64,000 bases of DNA from Burkholderiaceae bacterium (GTDB taxonomy: Bacteria; Pseudomonadota; Gammaproteobacteria; Burkholderiales; Burkholderiaceae_F), in NCBI GenBank assembly GCA_022843955.1, contig JALHMQ010000013.1:1-64000 (forward strand), given 5' to 3'. Under the pieces are notes generated by a model that ran no database searches, had not been told where the DNA came from, and was given only the letters and a program-made list of their open reading frames with translations. The first letter of the stretch is position 1, and the number at the start of each line of letters is the position of its first letter. This document shows, piece after piece, positions 56,597 to 64,000 of this stretch. The position numbers were made by a program, and so were the translations under genes.

Positions 56597-57439
56597 CTAC
56601 AGATCGAGTTCGAGGTCGACCGCGTCGCCCACGCGCAACGGGTGACCGGCGCCGGCACTGACGATGGCGTTGACGCCAAACATCACCCCTTTCGGTTCGC
56701 CGGTGCGACCGCGGTAGGTCGCCAGCAGATCAGGCACGGTGGTCGCGACCTCGCCGGTGTCGGGATCCACGCCCGGCACGCTGCAGCGCGCGCAGGGCTT
56801 GACCGCGCGCAGCGTCGCCTCGCCCGCGCGCAGGTGCTTGAGGTAGTCCTCCTCGTAGGCCTCGAGACCGGCCAGCACGATGTTGGGCCGGAAGCGGCGC
56901 ATGTCCACCGCCGCGTGGCCGGCGCGCGCCAGCCGCGCGTTCAGATCCGCCAGCGAGGCTTCGCCGATGATGAGCAGCGGAAAGGCATCGGCGAACTTGT
57001 ACGGCGCCTCGTCCTTGCCGGTCCAGCGGTGGCTCGCCAGCCGCGTGTGCTCCGGGTCGAAGCGCACCAGCCGCGCCGGGCGGCCCACCACGTGGCTGAA
57101 CCAGGCGTCGGCGATCTCGCCCTGAGTCACCGCGGCGATCGTGTCGTCCCACACGCGCACCTTGACCACGTCGCCCTCGGACGCGAACGGCACCTCCAGC
57201 TGCAGCATGCCCGGCGCCTTCAGGCGCAGGCTGCCATCGGTCAGGCGCGTGTCGACCTGCGCCAGCGCCGGCACCTCGCGCTGCGACAGGAACTCGCCGT
57301 CGGCGTCGACCACCAGCCACTCGCGGTCGCCGATGCCATCGACCTCCAGCCCGGTGGCGGCCAGCGTGGCCTGCGTCAGCGCGATGCCGCGGCAGCCCTT
57401 GATCGGATACAGGTGAAGCTGAGTGATGGTCGCGTTCAT
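56597..57439 (-). CDS. MOSC-domain protein (YcbX/mARC type)
   Basis: A 280-residue protein with an N-terminal MOSC_N beta-barrel region (LHLYPIKGCRGIALTQA) and a C-terminal MOSC domain carrying the FRPNIVLAG segment and the molybdenum-binding Cys in VKPCARCSVPGVD. Relatives bind sulfurated molybdenum cofactor and reduce N-hydroxylated bases. It has no C-terminal ferredoxin domain, unlike E. coli YcbX, so another protein must supply electrons. Confidence 0.9.
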   Translation of the reverse strand: MNATITQLHLYPIKGCRGIALTQATLAATGLEVDGIGDREWLVVDADGEFLSQREVPALAQVDTRLTDGSLRLKAPGMLQLEVPFASEGDVVKVRVWDDTIAAVTQGEIADAWFSHVVGRPARLVRFDPEHTRLASHRWTGKDEAPYKFADAFPLLIIGEASLADLNARLARAGHAAVDMRRFRPNIVLAGLEAYEEDYLKHLRAGEATLRAVKPCARCSVPGVDPDTGEVATTVPDLLATYRGRTGEPKGVMFGVNAIVSAGAGHPLRVGDAVDLELDL

Positions 57440-57550
57440 GGGGGCGAAGTTTACGCAGGGGCATGGGGCGTCGAAAGCCGCCGCCGCTGCGCCTCGCGGG
57501 CGCGCCGTGCCATCAATGCTGCGCAGTTGATTTGCGCGGGCGGCGTTGGA

Positions 57551-59953
57551 CTACCGCCCAAACAACCCCTTCAGCGCATCCTTCGCGCGCTCTTCGATCT
57601 TCTTGCGCTGTTCGTCGATCTTGGGCTGCAGCTTCTCCTTGACCTGCTCGGTGGCGCGCGACTTCAGGGCGTCCTGCGCGGCCGCGCCCCAGTCGATGCT
57701 GTAGCCGATCTTCTCGAACGGACCCGAGAGCTTCACCGGCACCGTGACGCCGCGCAGTTCGTTGATGTCGCGCCCGTCCTGGCCCTTGAGGGAGCCGACC
57801 ACCGAGGCCTTGACGGTGTAGTCGAGGGTGCCGGCCGGCACATCGACCTGGCCGGCGCCGCCGACGCGGATCAGCGGGCTCTTGAGATCCAGGTCGTCGT
57901 TGCGCGCGATGCCGTCCTTGATCGCGAAGCTCGCCGTCATCTCGGAGAAGTCGGTCTTCTCGGCGGCGCTGCCGGTCTTGCTTTCGGTCTGGCCGCCGGC
58001 CAGCAGCGAGCGCGCGTTGCGCAGCATCTGGGCGACATTGATGCCCTTGACCGCGCCGTCGCGCAGCGCCACCGTGCCGCTGCCGTTGAGCCCGCGCTTC
58101 ATGCCGTTGACTGTCGCGCCGCCGGTGCGGATGTCGAGCTTGACGTTGCCGCGGCCGGCCAGCAGGTCCTTGTCGATCGCATCTTTCATCAGCGGCTCGA
58201 TGTTCACGTTCGTCAGCGCGGCGTTGAGGCCGACGCGGTTGTCGGCCTGGGCGAAGGCGCTGGCGTTGACGCTGCCGCCGTAAAGGCCCGCCCTCAGCGG
58301 CGTCACGTCGAGCCGGCCACCGGCGGCCTTCAGCGCCACGCGCAGGTTCTGCACCTTGATGCCGCGTGCCTGCAACTGACCGACCTGCGCCTGGCCGGCG
58401 AGGCTGAGCGACTTCAATGCCGACAGATCGACCACCGGATCGGGCGCGGGGTCGGCGCTGTCATTGCCGGGGCGCGGCGGCGTGGGTGGGAAGTAGCGGT
58501 CGAGGTTGAGCTTGTCGGCGCTGGCATCGAAGGTCAGCCTTGGCGCGGTGAAACCACGCACGTCGAACTCGGCGCCGAGCGTGGTCTCGTCGAACTTGGT
58601 GAGGAAGCGCGCGGCCACCAGTTCCTTGACGGCGTCGAGCGAGAACGAGGCGGTGATCGGCAGCTTGACCGACTTCTGCGGCAGCGCCGGGTCTTCCATC
58701 GTGATGTCGCCGGCGATCATGGGCAGCGCGACGGTGCGGCTATCGATACTGGCGCTCACCGGGCTCGCGAGCTGCGCCACAATGTGTCGGCTGCGCTCCT
58801 TGTCGATCGGCTGCATCACGTCGGCGACTATCGACAGCTTGTCGATCTTCAGGTCCTTGGCTGACCCGCTGAGCCCTTCGAGGGTCAGCTTGGCGTCGAT
58901 ACGCTGGGCCCCGCCGAGCTTGACGCTGGCGGTGACACGCTCGCCGGTGGCGGCGGTTTCCGTGACATCGATTTTCGGCGCGGCCAGCGCGGCCTCGAAG
59001 CTGTCGGCCTGGGCGTCCGCGCCCAGCTTGCCGCGCGCGGTGACCTGCACGCCGCCAACGGACAGCCGCTTGGTGCGCGGATCCCAGGCCAGGGCGGGCA
59101 CGTCCACACGTGCCTGGTCCAGCTGCACGGTGCCGAGCGCGCCCTGCGCCGTGGCATCGAGCTTGGTGATGCTCAGCGCGCCACTGGCGCCGTCGTAGTG
59201 CAACTCGCCGGCGCGCGCGGTGACATCGACCGGGCGCTGCTCCAGCGTGGCCTTCAACTTCAGGTTCAGGCCGCGCGCACCGAACACCTGCTTCACCAGA
59301 TCGAGATCGAGTTCGCCCTGGGCGGTCAGTTCACCTTGCGCGGCAGGCGCCGTGGCGGCAAAGCGCGTCGACAGGTCTACCGGGGTGCGGCTCGTCGTTG
59401 CCAGGCGCCCGGTGGTGAGGTTGAACTGGGTGAGGGTGACGGTGTTCTTCGCCGCCAGGTCGCGGTAGGTGAGGTTGGCGTTGGCCAGCTCGATGCCGCC
59501 GATCTCGAACTGCGGCGGGCCGCCGACGTCTTTTGGTTGTGCAGCCGGTGCGGCAGCGGTATCGCCCTTGATGAGGTCGTCCACGTTGGTCGTGCCATCG
59601 GCGCGCTTGTCGATGGTCGCGGTCAGCCCGTACACGCTGACCGTGCCGGCCTCGATCCGGCCCGACAGCAGCGGCAGCAGTGCCACCGAGACGCGTGCTC
59701 CATCCAGGCTGGCAAACGTGGCGGGACCGCGGTGCTCCGACAGCGTGGTGCGGGGCAGCGCCACGCCGATGCGCGGGAACACCGTCAGCGACAGGTCGCC
59801 CTCGATCGCCAGCGTGCGGTTGAACCGATCTTGCACCGCCTGGGCGATCTGCGGCTTGAAGCGGTTCACGTCCACCAAGGTGACGAGCGCAATGATCGCC
59901 ACCACCAGCAGCGCAACGACGACGCCGAATCCGATCAAGAGCTTCCTGGTCAT
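57551..59953 (-). CDS. AsmA-family protein
   Basis: An 800-residue protein with one N-terminal helix (LLIGFGVVVALLVVAIIALV), the AsmA start VDVNRFKPQIAQAVQDRFNR and the C-terminal AsmA_2-type region (LNGSGTVALRDGAVKGINVA to LDYTVKASVVGSLKG). The middle is long repetitive beta-strand sequence, expected to form a groove that carries lipid across the periplasm, as in TamB and YhdP. It has no close operon partner; a 111-base gap separates it from the MOSC gene downstream. Confidence 0.92.
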   Translation of the reverse strand: MTRKLLIGFGVVVALLVVAIIALVTLVDVNRFKPQIAQAVQDRFNRTLAIEGDLSLTVFPRIGVALPRTTLSEHRGPATFASLDGARVSVALLPLLSGRIEAGTVSVYGLTATIDKRADGTTNVDDLIKGDTAAAPAAQPKDVGGPPQFEIGGIELANANLTYRDLAAKNTVTLTQFNLTTGRLATTSRTPVDLSTRFAATAPAAQGELTAQGELDLDLVKQVFGARGLNLKLKATLEQRPVDVTARAGELHYDGASGALSITKLDATAQGALGTVQLDQARVDVPALAWDPRTKRLSVGGVQVTARGKLGADAQADSFEAALAAPKIDVTETAATGERVTASVKLGGAQRIDAKLTLEGLSGSAKDLKIDKLSIVADVMQPIDKERSRHIVAQLASPVSASIDSRTVALPMIAGDITMEDPALPQKSVKLPITASFSLDAVKELVAARFLTKFDETTLGAEFDVRGFTAPRLTFDASADKLNLDRYFPPTPPRPGNDSADPAPDPVVDLSALKSLSLAGQAQVGQLQARGIKVQNLRVALKAAGGRLDVTPLRAGLYGGSVNASAFAQADNRVGLNAALTNVNIEPLMKDAIDKDLLAGRGNVKLDIRTGGATVNGMKRGLNGSGTVALRDGAVKGINVAQMLRNARSLLAGGQTESKTGSAAEKTDFSEMTASFAIKDGIARNDDLDLKSPLIRVGGAGQVDVPAGTLDYTVKASVVGSLKGQDGRDINELRGVTVPVKLSGPFEKIGYSIDWGAAAQDALKSRATEQVKEKLQPKIDEQRKKIEERAKDALKGLFGR

Positions 59954-60174
59954 GCATCCTCCCGCAGCGACTTGGGTGTCAACCTAGGTGCCAATCTGGG
60001 CGCCGATCTGGGGCCAATTCGGCTTCCATCGGGCGAGTGTGCCGCGTCACGCCGCTGGGCGCCCTGGCGGCGCGCTCAGCGGGTCGCAAACCCCCTGCCT
60101 GCGGTAATGCGCTCGGCGGGACGAGCCCCGTGGGCGCCGCGTGCCCCAACCCGTCGGGTTGTACGAAGGCGACG

Positions 60175-61428
60175 CTATTGCGCCACCACGCGCCAGATCT
60201 CGCCGCTGTCGGTGGCCACGTACAGATGACCGTCCGGCCCCTGCACCAGGGCCCGGTAGCGGGCGCGCGGCAGGTCGGCCGTCACCCGGCCGGCGAGCGT
60301 GGTGCCCGCATCGTCCAAATGCAGCACGTCGAGCCGCAGGTCGGCCATCACGCCCACCAGCAGTCGGCCGTGCCAGCCGCGCCACTGCGGGCCGGCGACG
60401 AAGGTGCAAGGCCCCACGCCCTGCGATTCCGGGTTGACCCAGACCGGCCGCAGGGCATCGGCGAAGCGGACGGTATCGGTCATCGACATCGTCTCGGCGT
60501 TGCCGGCGTAGCCGCAGTAGCCGTCGGCACAGTCAAGCCCGCTGCGGTTCTGCGGATCCCAGCCACCATTGCCGCCCGCCGACAGCGGCGTCACCTCGTC
60601 GCTGTGGCCCGGGCCGTGCTCGCAGGCGAAGACGCGCCCGTCGGTGGGGCGGAACGCAACGCCCTGCACGTTGCGATGACCTCGCGTGAAGATGCGTGCG
60701 TCGCCGCCGCCGGCGTTGTTGCCGGGCGCAGCGGCACCATTGCGATCGACCCGCAGCACCTTGCCGCCCAGGCGCGTGCGGTCCTGCGGCAGCGCGCCGT
60801 CGTGGTTGTCGCCGGTGGTCACGTACAGCAGTCCGTCAGTGCCGAAGCGCAAGCGCCCGCCGCTGTGCTGGCCCACCGCGCCGTGCGCATTGGCGGCGTG
60901 CTTGAACGGTATGTCGGCGACGATGTCGCTGCGGTCGGTGACGCCGCTGTAGTCGTCGTTGACGCGCAGGCGCAGCACGCGGTTGGTGGGCGGCGCACTG
61001 CGGTCCGACTGCATGAACACATAGACGAGGCGGTTGGCGCCGAACGCCGGATCGAGCGCCAAGCCCAGCATGCCGCTCTGGCCGCGGCAGAAGAAGTCGT
61101 CGGCGACGACGGCGCTGCCCGGCGCGCCGAACAGGCGGCGCACGGTGCCATCGCTGCGCCGGACCGACAGGCCGTTGCACTTCTCGGTGAACAGCAGCGC
61201 GCCGTCGGAGGTGACGGCGAGGTCCCAGGGGTTGGCCAGCCCGTCGAGCAGCACGCTGCGCGCCAGCGTCGGGGTTGCTGTCGAGGGTGCTGCCGCCGGC
61301 GGTGGTGCCGCTGCGGGCGGTGGCGCAGGCGCGGGGCTGCCGCCGTTGCTGCCGCCGCCACCGCACCCGCTGATCACGGTGGCAAAGAGTGCCGCGCAAC
61401 CGATATGCCAGAACGCTCGCGATGCCAT
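60175..61428 (-). CDS. PQQ-dependent soluble sugar dehydrogenase-like lipoprotein
   Basis: A 417-residue exported lipoprotein (signal ending VISGC, then a Gly/Ser/Pro-rich linker to about 55) with a six-bladed glucose/sorbosone dehydrogenase domain. Conserved parts include GQHSGGRLRFGTDGLLYVTT (active-site His), RGHRNVQGVAFRP, CEHGPGHSDEV and GGNGGWDPQ. Family members oxidise aldose sugars with PQQ and calcium. Extra cysteines (CADGYCGYAG) suggest a disulfide. It is divergent from the copper-radical oxidase gene, 200 bases apart, so the two may be co-regulated. No PQQ synthesis genes are in view. Confidence 0.87.
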   Translation of the reverse strand: MASRAFWHIGCAALFATVISGCGGGGSNGGSPAPAPPPAAAPPPAAAPSTATPTLARSVLLDGLANPWDLAVTSDGALLFTEKCNGLSVRRSDGTVRRLFGAPGSAVVADDFFCRGQSGMLGLALDPAFGANRLVYVFMQSDRSAPPTNRVLRLRVNDDYSGVTDRSDIVADIPFKHAANAHGAVGQHSGGRLRFGTDGLLYVTTGDNHDGALPQDRTRLGGKVLRVDRNGAAAPGNNAGGGDARIFTRGHRNVQGVAFRPTDGRVFACEHGPGHSDEVTPLSAGGNGGWDPQNRSGLDCADGYCGYAGNAETMSMTDTVRFADALRPVWVNPESQGVGPCTFVAGPQWRGWHGRLLVGVMADLRLDVLHLDDAGTTLAGRVTADLPRARYRALVQGPDGHLYVATDSGEIWRVVAQ

Positions 61429-61628
61429 GTCTTGCCCTTGTCTCGTTCTCCCGGCGCCCGCCGTGGCGCTGGCGCCCAAGCGCGGTAAACAGCGCCAGTC
61501 GACCGCTGCCGCAGCAAGCGATATGCCCCTGCGCGCGCTGATGGCCGCACGCCGGGCGACGTCGCTCGTACGGTGCCGCCCGCATCGGAATGAGGCTTGC
61601 CGAAGCGCGGCAACATGGCGGAGGCAGG

Positions 61629-64000
61629 ATGAGCGTGTGTGCGCTGAGGGATGAACCGCATCGACCTCGGGATGCAACTGGTAGCAACTGGGTGCGGCGC
61701 GCGACACGCTGGGTGACACCGATGCTCGCTGCCTTGCTCGTCTCATGCGGCGGCGGCAGCGAACCCGGTGTCGTACCCAGTGCGTCACCCGCGCCGAATG
61801 TGGACGAACAGCGCGTCCGGGCCGCGTTGGCCGCCCCGGCCTTTCCCAACCTGCCGATTCCGGCCGACGCCAATCGCCGCGGCATGTGGTCACCGCTCAA
61901 GCCGTGGCCCTTGATCGCCGCGCACTCGGTGCTGCTGCCTGACGGACGCGTGCTCACCTATGGCACCGACGGCCGTGGCCGGCAGACCGCATACTTCATC
62001 TACGACATCTGGGATCCGGTCCAAGGACTCGACGGCGGCCACATGACGCTGCCCAACGGCACCCAGGTCGACATGTTCTGTGGCTCGCAGATCGTGCTGC
62101 CGATGAGCGGCGAAGTGATGATGGCCGGCGGCGACAACTGGACCGGCACCCGCACCACCAACACCGGCAACAGCCAGAGCACGATCTTCGACTATCGCGG
62201 CAACAGCCTGACGCAGGGTCGAAACATGAGCCTGCCGCGCTGGTACGCCACCTCCACCACGCTGCTCAACGGCGAGATCTACGTGCAGGGTGGACTGGGT
62301 GGGCGCGCCCTGCCGGAGGTGCGCGGCAACGACGGCGTGTTTCGCCTGCTCACTGGCGCCGACACCAGCCCGTTCGACTACTGGTACCCGCGCAACTGGC
62401 TGGCGCCCGACGGCGAGCGCATCTTCGGTTACGAGAGTTCCGGCGGCATGTACTACGTCGATCCCCGCGGTGAAGGTCGCGTCACCGTGCTGCGCGAGCG
62501 GCTGCTCGACGAGTCCGACAGCAAGATCGCAACCGCCGCCATGTTCCGGCCCGGCCGCATCCTGCACGCGGGCGGCGTGCGCAGCCGCGCGCTGGTGATC
62601 GACATCCGCGGCGGCGGCACGCCGGAGATCTCGCTCACGCAGCCGATGGCCAGCGTGCGGGCGGAGGCCACCGCCACCGTGCTGCCGGACGGCCGCGTCC
62701 TCGTCACCGGCGGAGCGGAGGTGGAGAACGAACTGATCGGCGTCAGCACGGTGGCCGAAATCTGGAACCCGGAGACCGGCGCCTGGCTGCAGGGCGCCGC
62801 CGGCGAGGTGGCCCGCCTGTATCACTCGACGGCGCTGCTGCTGCCAGACGGCAGCGTGCTGGTGGCGGGCGGCGGTGCACCCGGTCCGCTGACCAACCTG
62901 AACGCCGAGATCTACTACCCACCGTACTTCTTCACTGCCAACGGCCAGCTCGCGTCGCGGCCGCAGATCACCGCCTCACCGGCAACGATCGACATCGCGC
63001 GCAACTTCGCGGTCAGCGTGGCCGATGCCACGCGCGTGCGCCGCGTGACCCTGGTCAAGACCGGCTCGGCCACGCACGGCTTCAACATGGGCCAGCTCTT
63101 CGTCGAGCTCAACTTCAGCGCGGCAAGCGCCACCACGCTGACGGTGCAGGCGCCGGCGCGCGCTGCCGACGCGCCACCGGGGCACTATCTGATCTATGTC
63201 GTCGACGATGCCGGCGTGCCGTCCGTCGCCAACATGATGCGCATCAATGTCGCCGGCCTGGTGGACGCCGCGCAGGCGCCGCAGATGGTCGCGGTGCCCA
63301 ACCAGAGCGGCGCCCTTGGCGTGCCCGCCCAGTTGCAGCTCCGTGCCACCGATCCCAACGGCGATGCGTTGCGTTACGCCGCTGCGGGGCTGCCACCCGG
63401 GCTCGCGGTCGACTCGACGAGCGGACTGATTCGCGGCACGCCGAGCGCCGCGGGCAGCTTCAACGTCAACGCATCGGCAAGCGACGGCACCCTGGTCGCT
63501 GCGCGCGAGTTCACCTGGACCGTCAGCGCCGGCACCGCACTCAATGCGGCGCTGGCGCCGCTGCCCCCGGTCGACCCCGGTGCGCCTGCCGGCTTCAGCG
63601 CGAGCGCGATCGGCCTCAATCCACAGTATCAGTGGCGCTTCGGTGACGGTTCGCCCGACACGCCCTGGTCGACCTCGCCCAGCGCGACGCATGCCTTTGC
63701 CGGTCCGGGGTCGTACATCGTCACCGTCACCGTGCGCGACGACCGCGGCCTGGTGGAGACGCGCAGCGTGCTGCAGCGGGTTGCACTGCCGACGGCCACC
63801 GGCCGGCGCAGCCGAAGCTCGACGCAAATGCTGGTGGAACCGCGCAGCGGTGGTGACCGCGTGTGGGTGGTGAACCAGGACAACGACTCGGTCTCGGTGT
63901 TCGACGCCGCCACCCGGCAGGCACTGGCGGAAGTGGCCGTGGGTCAGGCACCGCGGGCCATCGCCCGCAGCGGCGACGGCACGGTGTGGGTGACCAACCG
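61629..64000 (+). CDS. Galactose-oxidase-like copper-radical oxidase fused to Ig/PKD-like and beta-propeller domains (3' end beyond window)
   Basis: At least 790 residues from ATG 61629 (GGAGG box 4 bases upstream), with no stop before the window ends. A lipoprotein signal (PMLAALLVSC) is followed by a Kelch-type propeller and a DUF1929 domain (about 430-545). Galactose oxidase ligands are all recognisable: Cys151 (MFCGSQIV) and Tyr206 (PRWYATST) for the Cys-Tyr cofactor, Tyr398-His399 (RLYHST) and His483 (SATHGFN). Then come an Ig-like putative domain (LPPGLAVDSTSGLIRGTPSA), a PKD-like domain (QWRFGDGSPDTP) and the start of a YVTN-type propeller (RVWVVNQDNDSVSVFDAATR). Substrate unknown. Confidence 0.88.
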   Translation, partial: MSVCALRDEPHRPRDATGSNWVRRATRWVTPMLAALLVSCGGGSEPGVVPSASPAPNVDEQRVRAALAAPAFPNLPIPADANRRGMWSPLKPWPLIAAHSVLLPDGRVLTYGTDGRGRQTAYFIYDIWDPVQGLDGGHMTLPNGTQVDMFCGSQIVLPMSGEVMMAGGDNWTGTRTTNTGNSQSTIFDYRGNSLTQGRNMSLPRWYATSTTLLNGEIYVQGGLGGRALPEVRGNDGVFRLLTGADTSPFDYWYPRNWLAPDGERIFGYESSGGMYYVDPRGEGRVTVLRERLLDESDSKIATAAMFRPGRILHAGGVRSRALVIDIRGGGTPEISLTQPMASVRAEATATVLPDGRVLVTGGAEVENELIGVSTVAEIWNPETGAWLQGAAGEVARLYHSTALLLPDGSVLVAGGGAPGPLTNLNAEIYYPPYFFTANGQLASRPQITASPATIDIARNFAVSVADATRVRRVTLVKTGSATHGFNMGQLFVELNFSAASATTLTVQAPARAADAPPGHYLIYVVDDAGVPSVANMMRINVAGLVDAAQAPQMVAVPNQSGALGVPAQLQLRATDPNGDALRYAAAGLPPGLAVDSTSGLIRGTPSAAGSFNVNASASDGTLVAAREFTWTVSAGTALNAALAPLPPVDPGAPAGFSASAIGLNPQYQWRFGDGSPDTPWSTSPSATHAFAGPGSYIVTVTVRDDRGLVETRSVLQRVALPTATGRRSRSSTQMLVEPRSGGDRVWVVNQDNDSVSVFDAATRQALAEVAVGQAPRAIARSGDGTVWVTN

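Noticed and set aside
56504-58864. 786-codon open frame antisense to the MOSC and AsmA genes
   Set aside because: It spans two genes on the opposite strand and is Arg/Ala/His-rich with no motif; both minus-strand genes have clear family signatures.

Overview
This 64 kb window is high-GC proteobacterial chromosome. Gene order and content point to a betaproteobacterium, probably Burkholderiales: dapF-DUF484-xerC, cobW-dksA-STAS-hslV-hslU, gpmA-envC-ctpA-moeB, DUF2244-coxB-coxA-ctaG-DUF2970-coxC-SURF1-ctaA-ctaB-sco, and ftsY/ftsE-ftsX-rpoH. The assignment is inferred from synteny and protein families; no rRNA or tRNA gene was seen to confirm it. Most of the window is densely packed housekeeping sequence.

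Layout. 1-2640 is an accessory island on the minus strand: an IS3-type element end, a membrane-protein gene cut by it, a C39 exporter fragment, a small membrane protein that may be an immunity protein, an intact double-glycine-leader, glycine-zipper bacteriocin precursor, a duplicated tail of an HlyD-type adaptor gene, and an intact HlyD-type adaptor. 2819-6626 carries dapF, DUF484, xerC and rlmI. 6778-11458 carries a His-rich COG0523 GTPase, a DksA with a long Lys/Pro/Ala tail, and an ABC ATPase/permease/DUF3299 set that resembles zinc-homeostasis loci. 11823-15357 is a STAS protein plus hslVU. 15369-18109 is a TetR regulator, two tandem operators, a DUF4397 lipoprotein and a fasciclin protein. 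18259-34258 is mixed housekeeping (copper chaperone, argB, sppA, slmA, dsbB, moeB, ctpA, envC, gpmA, rhodanese, grxC, secB, gpsA, LOG, trmL, comF, bioC, a Kbp-like protein).

34305-44161 is a complete aa3-type cytochrome c oxidase locus: structural genes coxB, coxA and coxC, copper insertion (ctaG, a Sco protein and a second Sco-like protein), SURF1, and haem O/A synthesis (ctaB, ctaA). 44322-53158 holds rpoH, ftsX, ftsE and ftsY on the minus strand. This usual ftsYEX-rpoH order is split by a polyphosphate block (ppk1 and sixA on plus, ppx on minus) and ygbA. A CIRCE-like element lies just upstream of rpoH, and FtsE has lost two conserved ABC residues.

53253-64000 holds rsmD, coaD, a DUF418 protein, a small secretin-domain protein, a MOSC protein, a large AsmA protein, and a divergent pair at the right edge: a PQQ-type sugar dehydrogenase lipoprotein and the 5' part of a galactose-oxidase-like copper-radical oxidase fused to Ig/PKD-like and beta-propeller domains.

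The most novel-looking items are the bacteriocin island and the multidomain copper-radical oxidase. The TetR tandem operators, the CIRCE element upstream of rpoH and the degenerate FtsE are also worth checking.
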